A stretch of 47,526 bases of DNA from an uncultured Prevotella sp. (GCA_934120735.1 CAKOVA010000010.1:1-47526), one strand, 5' to 3'. Shown: positions 8,217 through 16,629, numbered from the stretch's first letter. The notes: generated by a model not told the origin, from the letters alone. Program-made: numbers and translations.

Positions 8217-9044
8217 ATGAATATAAGATTAAATATTATAAGAATTTGTTCACCAGTATGTGCAAGTCTTTCACTGGCATGCATATTAATTGGTGGATTC
8301 ATTGCACTATTATCGTTATCATCATGCAGTGATGATAATGAACCTGAGAGTGATAGTTTTTATGTTCAATGTTCCATAGATTCGATAGGAAAGGTAACAA
8401 CTATTGAGGGCATTATGGGTAAATCAAAGTTAGGGGAACCACAGATTAAAGTAAAAGACAATAGTGTTTTATCCATTGAAAGAAAAGGCGATGGCCTTCA
8501 TTATGTTATTCCTCAGCATGTAGGTTTTACTAAAATTTCAGTAAACACTAATGGTAAAGAATATAATATTATAATCAGGGTTGAGAGTGAAGGCTGTGAG
8601 AGTTGGAAAATAAGAGATGTTGTTTCTCGCATTATTTGCTCTTATGATGTGAAGAATAGTATCTTGGATGATCTTAACAAAAGAGATCTATTCTCTGGGA
8701 TTCAAAAAGGTGATAAACTTCATTTTGGTACCGATCCTCGCAATGTCGAAATTTGGTATGAAAAATACTATGGGGAAGAGAACGAGAATAATCCCAAATT
8801 TTTGATATTTTCTTATGATCAGAACTTGCCCAATTACCTCTTTACCGAAAGACGAAATGCCCAAAGATCACAACGTATGTCGTTTGTTCTGACAAGAAAG
8901 AAATATAATAAGAATAATAATTCCTACGATAAAGAAGGTTTTTTCAGATATAATCCAACTCTAATTTATCAAGAGTTATATGGGAAAGACAAGGTTCAGC
9001 AAATAGTCATTGATTACAAGGTTAAAAATATATATAATCCCTAA
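8217..9044 (+). CDS. Exported lipoprotein with an Ig-like segment, function unknown
   Basis: A 275-residue protein with a long hydrophobic segment (about 15-35) and lipobox LSLSSC (Cys37), followed by SDDNEPESD, an acidic surface-export-like signal. Residues about 48-122 read like a bacterial Ig-like (Big/BACON-type) strand pattern: DNSVLSIERKGDGLHYVIP, then GFTKISVNTNGKEYNIIIRV. The remainder has no recognisable family. Like the lipoprotein at 3052 it has an extended N-terminus before the lipobox. It is last in the rightward secreted-protein group; a 188-bp gap containing a hairpin separates it from the C10 protease. A protease inhibitor or immunity role, as for the small inhibitors next to Bacteroides C10 proteases, is only a hypothesis; those are shorter. 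Confidence 0.68.
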   Translation: MNIRLNIIRICSPVCASLSLACILIGGFIALLSLSSCSDDNEPESDSFYVQCSIDSIGKVTTIEGIMGKSKLGEPQIKVKDNSVLSIERKGDGLHYVIPQHVGFTKISVNTNGKEYNIIIRVESEGCESWKIRDVVSRIICSYDVKNSILDDLNKRDLFSGIQKGDKLHFGTDPRNVEIWYEKYYGEENENNPKFLIFSYDQNLPNYLFTERRNAQRSQRMSFVLTRKKYNKNNNSYDKEGFFRYNPTLIYQELYGKDKVQQIVIDYKVKNIYNP

Positions 9045-9068
9045 TATTAGAATGTTAAGAGCATCTAT

Positions 9069-9252
9069 CCCAGCTCATCAAAAGATGAACGGAACATATT
9101 GACCGATAACTGGTTCAAATGTGAAGTATACTTCATCTCACTTATGAATTAACTCTGTAAAGGTACGAATTTTATGTTAAACAACCGAAGATAAAACGAT
9201 ATTATTTGTGTATATCAAAAGATTATTATTTATTAAGTAAACACTAATTACG
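9069..9252 (-). mobile_element. IS end, copy 2 (decayed, start codon lost)
   Basis: This block matches 482-666 in the same orientation. The minus strand still reads the first transposase codons (SEMKYTSHLNQLSVNMFRSS) but the start ATG has become ATA (near 9147) and the coding part ends after about 25 codons. The outer end, AAACACTAATTA, is shared with copy 1, after which the sequences differ. It marks the right boundary of the island. Confidence 0.78.
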
Positions 9253-9379
9253 GCATTTACAAATGATGTGATAAGCACGCTTCAAATAAGAAGTAGCATT
9301 TCCGCTTCACCGAAGATGAAAACCTGATTGAACACATGTTTTAAATACATGATATTCAATCTATTGCCTATATCATCTT

Positions 9380-9489
9380 AAAGTCATTGATATTGGAAGT
9401 TAAACTCATTGACATTGGAGCCCAAACTCATTGACATTGGAGGCCAAACTCATTGACATTGGACGATTAACTCAATGAGATTGAAACGG
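9380..9489. repeat. 22-bp palindromic-unit array A (5 units)
   Basis: Five units begin at 9380, 9402, 9424, 9446 and 9468, exactly 22 bp apart. Units 2-4 share AAACTCATTGACATTGGA; unit 1 has AAAGTCATTGATATTGGA and unit 5 TAACTCAATGAGATTGAA. The core is close to the palindrome AAACTCATTGAGTTT. The array lies between convergent genes (lipoprotein/IS remnant and the SDR gene). The same repeat family occurs at three other places in the window. Confidence 0.9.
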
Positions 9490-9572
9490 CATGTATATCA
9501 TGTATGTTTTCTGAGGACATCCTTAGCGACCAACAGACTGTTTCGGACACCCCTCGGACACATCCTATTGCG

Positions 9573-10340
9573 TCATCTTTTCAGTGGTATTCTCCTCCAA
9601 ATCCAATTGGGTACCAGCTTCCATAATGCAACCAAAACAGACCAACGCCAGTCGATGATGCGTACATGCTCATGACGCATGATGGCATGAAACATCTTGG
9701 TGGCAACTATCTTCTGATTCATCATCATGGGATATGATCCTCCATTGAGCAAAGGAGTGTCTACAAAACCTGGCCTAAGATCCGTAAACTTGATGTTGAG
9801 TTTTCGAGAATTAGCCAATTGCTCAAGTGACTGAATGTAAATGTTTTGCATGGATTTGGTTGCACTGTATGCCGGTGCTGGCCCTAATCCCTTGGTTCCG
9901 GCAATGGATGATATCACGGCAATGTGGCCCCCCTCATGCGCTGCCATATATCTGTAGGCTGCTCCCACCATCCTGACGAACCCCATGCCATTGGTGTTTA
10001 CCGTGTTCAGCTCTATATCTTCCTCAAGCTCTTGGTTGATTTTTCCGACACCTGACACGTGCAAATACAAGTCTACCCCACCCATCCGCCCGATTAAATC
10101 GAGCAATTGGGCAGGAGCACCATCGCTACATACATCAATTTGGGCAGTATGGATGGTTGAAGTGCGAGCTTGCGAGCCATTACTTACGGAGAAGTTACCA
10201 CTAAGTTTTTCTTCTCTCCATGTATTCAAACAGTCGATGCGTCGGGCCGCTATCCCGACAATCCAACCGGCATCATAAAAGAGTTGCGCCAGTTCTTTCC
10301 CCATTCCTGATGAGGCTCCAATGATAATTACTTTGTTCAT
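9573..10340 (-). CDS. Short-chain dehydrogenase/reductase (SDR)
   Basis: A 255-residue Rossmann protein. The dinucleotide-binding GASSGMG is at 8-14, ARR (31-33) suggests NADP preference, and the catalytic set is Ser144/145 in ISSIAG, Tyr158 and Lys162 in YSATK. N115 in VNTNGMG lies at the usual structural Asn area. The tail (about 220-255) is basic and aromatic (WRWSVLVALWKLVPNWIWRR), which could associate with membrane. The substrate cannot be told; such proteins range from ketoreductases to sugar or steroid dehydrogenases. It is transcribed leftward alone, divergent from sppA. Confidence 0.88.
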   Translation of the reverse strand: MNKVIIIGASSGMGKELAQLFYDAGWIVGIAARRIDCLNTWREEKLSGNFSVSNGSQARTSTIHTAQIDVCSDGAPAQLLDLIGRMGGVDLYLHVSGVGKINQELEEDIELNTVNTNGMGFVRMVGAAYRYMAAHEGGHIAVISSIAGTKGLGPAPAYSATKSMQNIYIQSLEQLANSRKLNIKFTDLRPGFVDTPLLNGGSYPMMMNQKIVATKMFHAIMRHEHVRIIDWRWSVLVALWKLVPNWIWRRIPLKR

Positions 10341-10345
10341 GATGA

Positions 10346-10353
10346 CAAATATA
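10346..10353 (-). promoter_or_regulatory. -7 element of the SDR gene
   Basis: TATATTTG on the minus strand lies only 5 bp before the start codon, with a TTCG 20 bp further upstream as a poor -33. The predicted transcript would have almost no leader. Confidence 0.5.
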
Positions 10354-10407
10354 TGACAGATTACTTAAAAAAACGAAGTATTTCATGACATTATGAATAA
10401 AATTAAG

Positions 10408-10415
10408 TATATTTG
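10408..10415 (+). promoter_or_regulatory. -7 element of sppA
   Basis: TATATTTG ends 26 bp before the sppA ATG at 10442. A TTTC at 10381-10384 is slightly too far for an ideal -33. Confidence 0.55.
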
Positions 10416-10441
10416 CATTCAGTAATCAAAACTTTATCTCT

Positions 10442-12211
10442 ATGAAAGATTTTTTCAAATATGTTGGAGCAACAGTCGTAGGACTGATCGTTTTTGGACT
10501 GATTGTGGTGATTTTTGGCACGATGAGTATAGTGGGCTTGATATCATCTGCGCAAGCTACTCAAAATGTTAGCAAAAACTCCGTTCTTGTTTTAAATCTT
10601 TCAGGTAGTTTGGCTGAACAAGGTAGTGATAATGTTTGGGGAATGCTCACCGGAAACGAACTTGGTTCCGTAGGGCTTGACGACATTCTTTCTGCCATCA
10701 AAAAAGCAAAAAATAATGACAGAATCAAGGGTATTTATATACAGTCGGGTATATTTTTGGCTAATTATGCCAGTAGACAAGAGATAAGAAACGCACTCTT
10801 AGACTTTAAAAAAAGCGGCAAAAAAATCATTGCTTACGGAGATAACTACACCCAGGGCAACTACTATTTGGCTTCTGTGGCTGACAAGGTTTTTCTGAAT
10901 CCACAAGGCATGATTGATTGGCACGGCATAGGCGCTCAACCAATGTTTGTGAAAGATTTGCTGAAAAAAGTCGGTATACAATATCAAGTCGTCAAGGTTG
11001 GAAAATACAAGAGTGCCACAGAAATGTACATCGCCGACAAGATGAGCGATCCCAGTCGTGAGCAAACGCAGGCTTACATTGACGGTATCTGGTCAGACGT
11101 GCTCAAGGCAGTGAGTGACAGCAGAAAAATCAACGTGGATAAGTTGAACCAATATGCCGACAGCCTGATTACTTTCAGCAATCCAAAGGACTATGTGGAT
11201 GCCAAACTGGTGGATGGCTTGCTTTATACCAACCAAGTGAAGGACGAAGTGAAGAAGATATTCGGACTCGAAAAGGATGATCCAGTCAACCAAGTGGGCG
11301 TTACAGACATGCGTAGCGTCAAGGAAGAGAGCGAAGGAAAACAGGTTGCGGTGTATTATGCATACGGCTCTATCGTCGACAATCCGGTGACTGGCAGCAT
11401 GTTTGGAGCTGAACACATGATTGTAGGTTCGGAAGTGTGCAAGGATTTGGAGGCTTTGGCGGAAGATGATGACGTGAAAGCTGTTGTTCTTAGAATCAAC
11501 TCAGGCGGCGGAAGTGCATACGCTTCAGAGCAGATGTGGAATCAGGTTGAGCAATTGAAGAAGAAGAAACCCGTAGTGGTTTCGATGGGCGACATGGCTG
11601 CATCAGGCGGATATTATATGGGTTGCAATGCTAATTGGATTGTAGCGCAGCCTACCACACTTACGGGCAGCATCGGTATTTTTGCCATGATACCAGATAT
11701 GAGTCAGTTGCTTACACAGAAATTGGGAATCAAGTTTGATGAAGTGAAGACCAATAAGAATTCTACGTTTGGCTCGTCAGCGCGACCGCTGAACGAAGAA
11801 GAAATCGGTTACCTCGCAAGATATATTGATAGAGGGTACGCTCTCTTCCGCCAACGCGTGGCTGACGGGCGCAAACTGTCTGTCAATCAAGTAGAGGCTA
11901 TCGCCCAAGGGCATGTCTTCGTAGGGCGAGATGCCTTGAAAATCAAGTTGGTAGACGAATTAGGTGGCCTTGAAAAAGCAGTGGCAAAGGCTGCAAAGCT
12001 GGCTAAACTCGATGAATTCTACACACAAGACTATCCTGCAAAGGCTGGTTGGATGGATCAATTGACGGGTGCCATGAGCGGCGGCAACTATCTTGACGAG
12101 CAATTACGAGCCACATTAGGCGAATATTACGAGCCTTTCATGTTGCTCAAGACAATGAATCAGCAAAATATGATTCAAGCTCGTATACCTTTTTATCTGA
12201 ACATCAGATAA
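10442..12211 (+). CDS. sppA: Signal peptide peptidase SppA (67K type)
   Basis: A 589-residue membrane-anchored serine protease that degrades signal peptides left in the inner membrane. One N-terminal transmembrane segment (about 7-36) is followed by the tandem SppA/ClpP-like halves. The catalytic Lys190 lies in the N-terminal half (KVGKYKSATEMY) and the Ser388 nucleophile in the C-terminal half (SMGDMAASGGYYMG), matching the split Ser/Lys dyad of E. coli SppA (K209/S409). The length is normal for the long form. It heads a rightward series with lpxK, the nucleoside phosphorylase and thiL. Confidence 0.95.
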   Translation: MKDFFKYVGATVVGLIVFGLIVVIFGTMSIVGLISSAQATQNVSKNSVLVLNLSGSLAEQGSDNVWGMLTGNELGSVGLDDILSAIKKAKNNDRIKGIYIQSGIFLANYASRQEIRNALLDFKKSGKKIIAYGDNYTQGNYYLASVADKVFLNPQGMIDWHGIGAQPMFVKDLLKKVGIQYQVVKVGKYKSATEMYIADKMSDPSREQTQAYIDGIWSDVLKAVSDSRKINVDKLNQYADSLITFSNPKDYVDAKLVDGLLYTNQVKDEVKKIFGLEKDDPVNQVGVTDMRSVKEESEGKQVAVYYAYGSIVDNPVTGSMFGAEHMIVGSEVCKDLEALAEDDDVKAVVLRINSGGGSAYASEQMWNQVEQLKKKKPVVVSMGDMAASGGYYMGCNANWIVAQPTTLTGSIGIFAMIPDMSQLLTQKLGIKFDEVKTNKNSTFGSSARPLNEEEIGYLARYIDRGYALFRQRVADGRKLSVNQVEAIAQGHVFVGRDALKIKLVDELGGLEKAVAKAAKLAKLDEFYTQDYPAKAGWMDQLTGAMSGGNYLDEQLRATLGEYYEPFMLLKTMNQQNMIQARIPFYLNIR

Positions 12212-12303
12212 TCAAGAACATCAAGACCATGTTCTTAACTCGCATCAACTCAGCGGCAATCAAACATGATGACGCGTTGTACGAGTAAGACTCAATGTAA
12301 TGA

Positions 12304-13482
12304 ATGAGGACAGAAGGAGATTATATAAAGATTAACGAATGGCTGCTGCCACTGAGTTGGCTGTATGGAATTGGTGTAAGGTTGCGCAATCAAATGTTTG
12401 AAATGGGCATCCTGAAAGAGCAGACATACGATATTCCTATCATCTCCGTTGGCAACATGACTGTGGGTGGAACGGGTAAAACACCGCATGTTGAATACCT
12501 GGTACGCCTCCTTGGTGACAGGATGAAAGTGGGTGTGCTGTCCAGGGGATATAAACGAAAAAGCAAAGGCTATGTACTGGCGCGCGAAGATTCAACCATG
12601 CAGGCAATTGGGGATGAGCCGTTCCAGATGAAATCCAAATTCCCTAACATCTTTGTCGCTGTGGATGCGAACAGAAGGAGGGGCATTGAGAACTTGACAT
12701 CTGATGCGGGAACGAAAGATGTTGATGTAATCATCCTCGACGATGCTTACCAACATCGCTATGTAAAGCCAGGAATCAACATCTTGCTGGTAGACTATCA
12801 TCGGTTCATCATGAACGACCAACTGTTGCCAGCCGGTCGTCTACGCGAACCATTGAGTGGGAAAAACCGAGCAGATATGGTCATCGTGACTAAATGTCCT
12901 AAAGACTTAAAGCCAATGGAGTTTCGGGTTTTGTCCAAAAACCTGGACCTCTACCCTTTTCAATCACTGTTCTTCACGACGATTAAATATGGTAGTTTGC
13001 AACCAATATTCGGAGGCGAAACTCGCTCACTCCATTCGATCAAGAATACAAACGTACTCTTGGTAACGGGCATTGCTTCGCCCAAGCAAATGTATGAAGA
13101 CCTGAAACACCATTGTCAGCAAATTCATCCATTGAAATTTGCTGACCACCACCTGTTCACAAGGAAAGACATTGACAAACTAAATGCACAATTTGAGGCA
13201 ATCAAGTCACCGAAAATTGTCATCACAACCGAAAAAGATGCCACGCGACTGGTTGCAGTAGACGGCCTCTCTGACCAAGTCAAGAATGCCCTTTATTCAT
13301 TACCAATACAAATAAGTTTTCTTCAAAACGATGAAGAAGCATTCAATCATAAAATCATTAGTTATGTACGAAAAAATTCAAGAAACAGCATCCTGGTTGA
13401 AAGAAAGGATGACAACAAGTCCAAAGACAGCAATCATCCTGGGAACCGGTCTAGGACAATTAGCTTCAGAGATAACAGATAG
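12304..13482 (+). CDS. lpxK: Tetraacyldisaccharide 4'-kinase
   Basis: LpxK phosphorylates the 4' position of the lipid A disaccharide at the inner membrane. The protein (392 residues) begins with the hydrophobic interfacial helix (INEWLLPLSWLYGIGVRLRN) and carries the family P-loop SVGNMTVGGTGKTPHVEYL (about 48-66), the DAYQHR motif and VTKCPK. The C-terminus continues about 38 codons beyond the start of the next gene (13364), giving a charged tail (SILVERKDDNKSKDSNHPG) that looks like overprinted sequence rather than a conserved domain. The ATG at 12300 in another frame is not used, since that frame stops after 11 codons. Confidence 0.93.
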   Translation: MRTEGDYIKINEWLLPLSWLYGIGVRLRNQMFEMGILKEQTYDIPIISVGNMTVGGTGKTPHVEYLVRLLGDRMKVGVLSRGYKRKSKGYVLAREDSTMQAIGDEPFQMKSKFPNIFVAVDANRRRGIENLTSDAGTKDVDVIILDDAYQHRYVKPGINILLVDYHRFIMNDQLLPAGRLREPLSGKNRADMVIVTKCPKDLKPMEFRVLSKNLDLYPFQSLFFTTIKYGSLQPIFGGETRSLHSIKNTNVLLVTGIASPKQMYEDLKHHCQQIHPLKFADHHLFTRKDIDKLNAQFEAIKSPKIVITTEKDATRLVAVDGLSDQVKNALYSLPIQISFLQNDEEAFNHKIISYVRKNSRNSILVERKDDNKSKDSNHPGNRSRTISFRDNR

Positions 13483-14173
13483 TTACGAATTCACCTATAC
13501 TGACATTCCAAACTTCCCCCTGTCCACGGTGGAAGGTCATTCTGGCAAACTTATTTTTGGCAAGTTGGGCGGTAAGGACATCATGGCTATGCAAGGCCGA
13601 TTCCACTATTATGAAGGTTATGACATGAAAGAAGTAACCTTCCCAGAGCGCATTATGTACGAACTGGGCATTGAAACATTGTTTGTTTCCAATGCCTCGG
13701 GAGGAATGAATCCCGACTTTAAAATTGGAGATTTGATGATCATCGATGATCATATCAACTTCTTCCCTGAGCATCCACTCCATGGAAAGAACTTCCCAAC
13801 AGGCCCAAGATTCCCTGACATGCATGAGGCCTATGACGGACAACTGAGAACACTGGCTGACAAAATTGCCAAAGAAAAAGGTATCAGAGTGGTTCATGGT
13901 GTATACGTTGGCGTACAGGGACCGACTTTTGAAACACCAGCAGAATACAGAATGTATCATCGTTTAGGTGGTGATGCTGTTGGAATGAGCACCGTACCCG
14001 AAGTTATCGTGGCTCGTCACTGTGGCATCAAGGTGTTTGGAATGAGCATCATAACAGATTTAGGCATTGAGGGACAACCCGTCGAAGTTTCTCATGAAGA
14101 GGTTCAGGCTGCTGCGAACAAAGCTCAACCGCTGATGACTGAAATCATGAGCGAAATCATCAAGAGAAGTTAA
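13364..14173 (+). CDS. punA: Purine nucleoside phosphorylase
   Basis: A trimeric class I purine nucleoside phosphorylase (269 residues from 13364) that cleaves inosine and guanosine to base plus ribose-1-phosphate in purine salvage. Motifs are ILGTGLGQLA (phosphate loop), GHSGKLIFGKLGG, MQGRFHYYEGY, NASGGMNPDFKIGDLMIIDDHINF, GPTFETPAEYRM and AVGMSTVPEVIVARH, followed by SHEEV. The reading frame extends up to 13331, but MYEKIQETASWLKERM at 13364 is the usual family N-terminus. It overlaps lpxK by 119 bp in a different frame. Confidence 0.94.
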   Translation: MYEKIQETASWLKERMTTSPKTAIILGTGLGQLASEITDSYEFTYTDIPNFPLSTVEGHSGKLIFGKLGGKDIMAMQGRFHYYEGYDMKEVTFPERIMYELGIETLFVSNASGGMNPDFKIGDLMIIDDHINFFPEHPLHGKNFPTGPRFPDMHEAYDGQLRTLADKIAKEKGIRVVHGVYVGVQGPTFETPAEYRMYHRLGGDAVGMSTVPEVIVARHCGIKVFGMSIITDLGIEGQPVEVSHEEVQAAANKAQPLMTEIMSEIIKRS

Positions 14174-14196
14174 CACATACTCACCGTAAGCTGATG

Positions 14197-14267
14197 AGTG
14201 AGTTGACAAGGTACATCCACACGCTCACGTTTCTATAAAAGTGATTGGATACTCCTGTCAACTCACT
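14197..14267. repeat. 12-bp inverted repeat between punA and thiL
   Basis: AGTGAGTTGACA (14197-14208) and TGTCAACTCACT (14256-14267) are perfect reverse complements 47 bp apart, 24 bp after punA and 42 bp before thiL. No T-run follows. It may be an RNA hairpin between the two genes; I see no TPP riboswitch signature. Confidence 0.4.
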
Positions 14268-14308
14268 TTGTAATCAATATACTTTACAGCAAATTACCAC
14301 TCAAGCGA

Positions 14309-15415
14309 ATGACAGACATTTCAAAACTGGGTGAATTCAAACTCATTGATCACCTCACAAAAGACATCCAAATACAGAACCAATCAACAAAACTTGGTAT
14401 TGGTGACGATTGTGCCGTGATGCACTATCCCGATAAGGAAGTACTGATGACCACAGATATGCTGATGGAAGGCGTTCATTTCGACCTCACCTACATCGAC
14501 ATGCAACATCTTGGCTACAAGTCAGCCATGGTGAACATCAGCGATATATTTGCCATGAATGGAACACCTAAGCAGTTGTTGGTGAGCCTTGCCATCGACA
14601 AAAGATTCAATGTTGAAGACATGGAGGCTTTTTACAGCGGCCTACAAATGGCTTGCAACAAATGGCATGTGGACATTGTGGGAGGTGACACGACATCCTC
14701 TCGCACGGGTATTGCCATCAGCATTACCTGTATTGGGGAAGCAAAAAAGGAAGACATCGTTTATCGCAACGGTGCCAAAGACACTGACTTGATTTGCGTC
14801 AGCGGCGATTTAGGTGCAGCCTACATGGGACTGATGCTGTTAGAACGTGAGAAAGATGTGTATTACCAGCAGGTAGATGATCTCAACAAGAAGCTTAAAG
14901 CAGCGCAAAAGGAACAAGACAATCAACTTGTTGAGCATCTGAAGAAGAAACTTAGCGAGCTTGGTAACTTCCAACCAGACTTTGCAGGGAAAGAGTATCT
15001 GCTGCAAAGGCAATTGCAGACAGAAGCAAGAGGAGACATCATAGAAAAGCTCCAGACAGCCAACATCCCCCCTACTGCCATGATTGACATCTCCGATGGA
15101 TTGAGCAGTGAACTGCTACATATATGCAAACAAAGCAAATGCGGATGTAGAATTTATGAGAAGAACCTGCCGATTGACTACCAAACAGCTGTCATGGCAG
15201 AAGAACTGAACATGAACGTCACGACTTGTGCGTTGAATGGCGGCGAAGACTACGAACTGCTTTTCACCGTTCCCATCACCGATCATGAAAAGATACAGCA
15301 GATAGAAGGTGTGAGAGTGATTGGACATATCACCAAAGAATCATTGGGTGCCCAACTAATCACACGCGACAATCAGGAATTTACACTACGGGCTCAGGGA
15401 TGGAATCCACTGTAA
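14309..15415 (+). CDS. thiL: Thiamine-monophosphate kinase
   Basis: ThiL makes thiamine diphosphate from thiamine monophosphate with ATP. The 368-residue protein shows the PurM/ThiL motifs: IGDDCAV (31-37), TTDMLMEGVHF (48-58), SDIFAMNGTPKQLLVSLAI (78-96), GGDTTSS (125-131), SGDLGAAYMGL (165-175), MIDISDGLSSEL and NGGEDYELLFTV. Residues about 184-219 form an extra charged, probably coiled segment (DDLNKKLKAAQKEQDNQ then LKKKLSEL) before the FQPDFAG-YLL block; this makes it longer than the usual 310-345 residues. The rest is canonical. Confidence 0.94.
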   Translation: MTDISKLGEFKLIDHLTKDIQIQNQSTKLGIGDDCAVMHYPDKEVLMTTDMLMEGVHFDLTYIDMQHLGYKSAMVNISDIFAMNGTPKQLLVSLAIDKRFNVEDMEAFYSGLQMACNKWHVDIVGGDTTSSRTGIAISITCIGEAKKEDIVYRNGAKDTDLICVSGDLGAAYMGLMLLEREKDVYYQQVDDLNKKLKAAQKEQDNQLVEHLKKKLSELGNFQPDFAGKEYLLQRQLQTEARGDIIEKLQTANIPPTAMIDISDGLSSELLHICKQSKCGCRIYEKNLPIDYQTAVMAEELNMNVTTCALNGGEDYELLFTVPITDHEKIQQIEGVRVIGHITKESLGAQLITRDNQEFTLRAQGWNPL

Positions 15416-15538
15416 ATAAACTATTTGCGTATGTACTTAACCAGAGGAAACTTCTCTGATGACAGACGTATATCTGCACTTTCATAGTGTGTTCTGTTTG
15501 TTAACAAACATTAATCAGTAACATTTTTTCAAGAAAAG

Positions 15539-15570
15539 TTTCGATGATTAGATAATATTTCTTACCTTTG
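15539..15570 (+). promoter_or_regulatory. Promoter of tRNA-Phe
   Basis: TTTC (15539-15542), 20 bp, TACCTTTG (15563-15570), 16 bp before the tRNA. Confidence 0.7.
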
Positions 15571-15586
15571 CAACCGCAAAAGCAAT

Positions 15587-15659
15587 GGTGCCATAGCTCA
15601 GTTGGTAGAGCAAAGGACTGAAAATCCTTGTGTCCCCGGTTCGATTCCTGGTGGTACCA
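15587..15659 (+). tRNA. tRNA-Phe (GAA)
   Basis: A 73-nt cloverleaf. The acceptor GGTGCCA pairs with TGGTACC (one G-T), followed by discriminator A. The D arm has GCTCAGTTGGTAGAGC, the anticodon arm GGACTGAAAATCC gives GAA, and the T arm contains GGTTCGATTCC. The CCA end is not encoded. Confidence 0.97.
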
Positions 15660-15669
15660 CAGAAGAAAG

Positions 15670-15719
15670 GTTGCAAATAAAAAGTCCTGAACACATGTTC
15701 AGGACTTTTTATTTGCAAC
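15670..15719 (+). terminator. Very long perfect hairpin after tRNA-Phe
   Basis: The arms 15670-15692 and 15697-15719 are perfect reverse complements (23 bp, loop ACAT). The lower stem is A/T-rich so a T-run (CTTTTTATTT) lies in the second arm, and an A-run in the first. It could terminate transcription in both directions and protects rlmH on the other strand from read-through. Confidence 0.85.
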
Positions 15720-15762
15720 TAGTTGTTCATTCGTACGCTCATCAATAACACGATTTTAGCGG

Positions 15763-16233
15763 CTATTCGTGATGATAAGGCTCATCCTTCAGGATGGTAC
15801 AAGCTCGATACAACTGCTCAACAAAGATTAGTCGAACCATCTGGTGCGAGAATGTCAATTTAGACAAAGAAATCTTCTCATTTGCACGCGCATACACTTC
15901 AGGAGAGAAACCGTATGGGCCACCGATCACAAAAACAAGTTTTCTAACCGACTGTTGCTTCTTTTCCATCCATTCAGCCAATTCAACACTCCGAAATTCT
16001 CTACCGTGCTCATCCAATAAGACCACTGTATCAGCAGCCTCTATCTTCTTAAGAATCAACTGCCCCTCCTGCACTTTTTGTTGTTCCACTCCCCTGTTCT
16101 TGTTGTTTTTTAGCTCAGGAATCATGGTTATGTTGAATGGTACATAATGACAAATCCTCCGTACATAGTCCTCTATACCTGCGATAAAATGTGGATTATC
16201 TGTCTTACCGACCACTATTAGTTCTGTTTTCAT
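15763..16233 (-). CDS. rlmH: 23S rRNA pseudouridine-1915 N3-methyltransferase
   Basis: A 156-residue SPOUT methyltransferase that methylates pseudouridine 1915 in helix 69 of 23S rRNA. Full family length, with MKTELIVVGKT at the start, VVLLDEHGREFRS in the middle and the knotted SAM site FVIGGPYGFSPEVYARAN, then ISLSKLTFSHQMVR, VEQLYRA at the C-terminus. It is followed on the same strand by nothing nearer than the tRNA-Phe terminator and preceded by the DUF4491 gene. Confidence 0.96.
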   Translation of the reverse strand: MKTELIVVGKTDNPHFIAGIEDYVRRICHYVPFNITMIPELKNNKNRGVEQQKVQEGQLILKKIEAADTVVLLDEHGREFRSVELAEWMEKKQQSVRKLVFVIGGPYGFSPEVYARANEKISLSKLTFSHQMVRLIFVEQLYRACTILKDEPYHHE

Positions 16234-16311
16234 CTGATAAAAGGTTATCTTACCACATTCGCTCCATTAACATTCATGCAGAATTCGCTTGTTTCTATTC
16301 CCATCAAAACA

Positions 16312-16629
16312 TTATTTGTCATCCGGGTTGATGATGTCATATTGATCTTTACGCTTCGGATTCATTGGAAACCATCCTTTTTCAACCCGTTTTTTTTGGG
16401 AGAACAATTCACCTATCGTCCACAAACATGAAGCCCCCAATACGCCAAGAAGCGATGAAAACATGACATCTTCTACAAAAAGTGACGCTATGACTGATAG
16501 AATGCCCATAACCAGGAATATCCACCAGGGACGAACGCCCCATTTATACTCTACCTTAATCACCACTGGGTGAAAAAGTCCGATAATAAGAAATGTTGAC
16601 ACCGCTATTATTAGTCCTTTGTAATACAT
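16312..16629 (-). CDS. DUF4491 family membrane protein
   Basis: A 105-residue protein with three hydrophobic segments (about 5-24, 34-51, 56-72) and a charged tail. The segment LGVLGASCLWTIGELFSQKKRVEKGWFPMNPKRK matches the conserved end of DUF4491, a small Bacteroidetes inner-membrane family of unknown function. It is 78 bp upstream of rlmH on the same strand and probably shares its transcript. A TACATTTG -7-like element lies on the minus strand at 16690-16697. Confidence 0.85.
   Translation of the reverse strand: MYYKGLIIAVSTFLIIGLFHPVVIKVEYKWGVRPWWIFLVMGILSVIASLFVEDVMFSSLLGVLGASCLWTIGELFSQKKRVEKGWFPMNPKRKDQYDIINPDDK

Noticed and set aside
13331..13363. Earlier start of purine nucleoside phosphorylase
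   Set aside because: The extra 11 residues are not part of the family N-terminus; the ATG at 13364 fits better.
14174..14308. TPP riboswitch ahead of thiL
   Set aside because: The conserved CTGAGA and related thi-box elements are absent; only an inverted repeat is seen.
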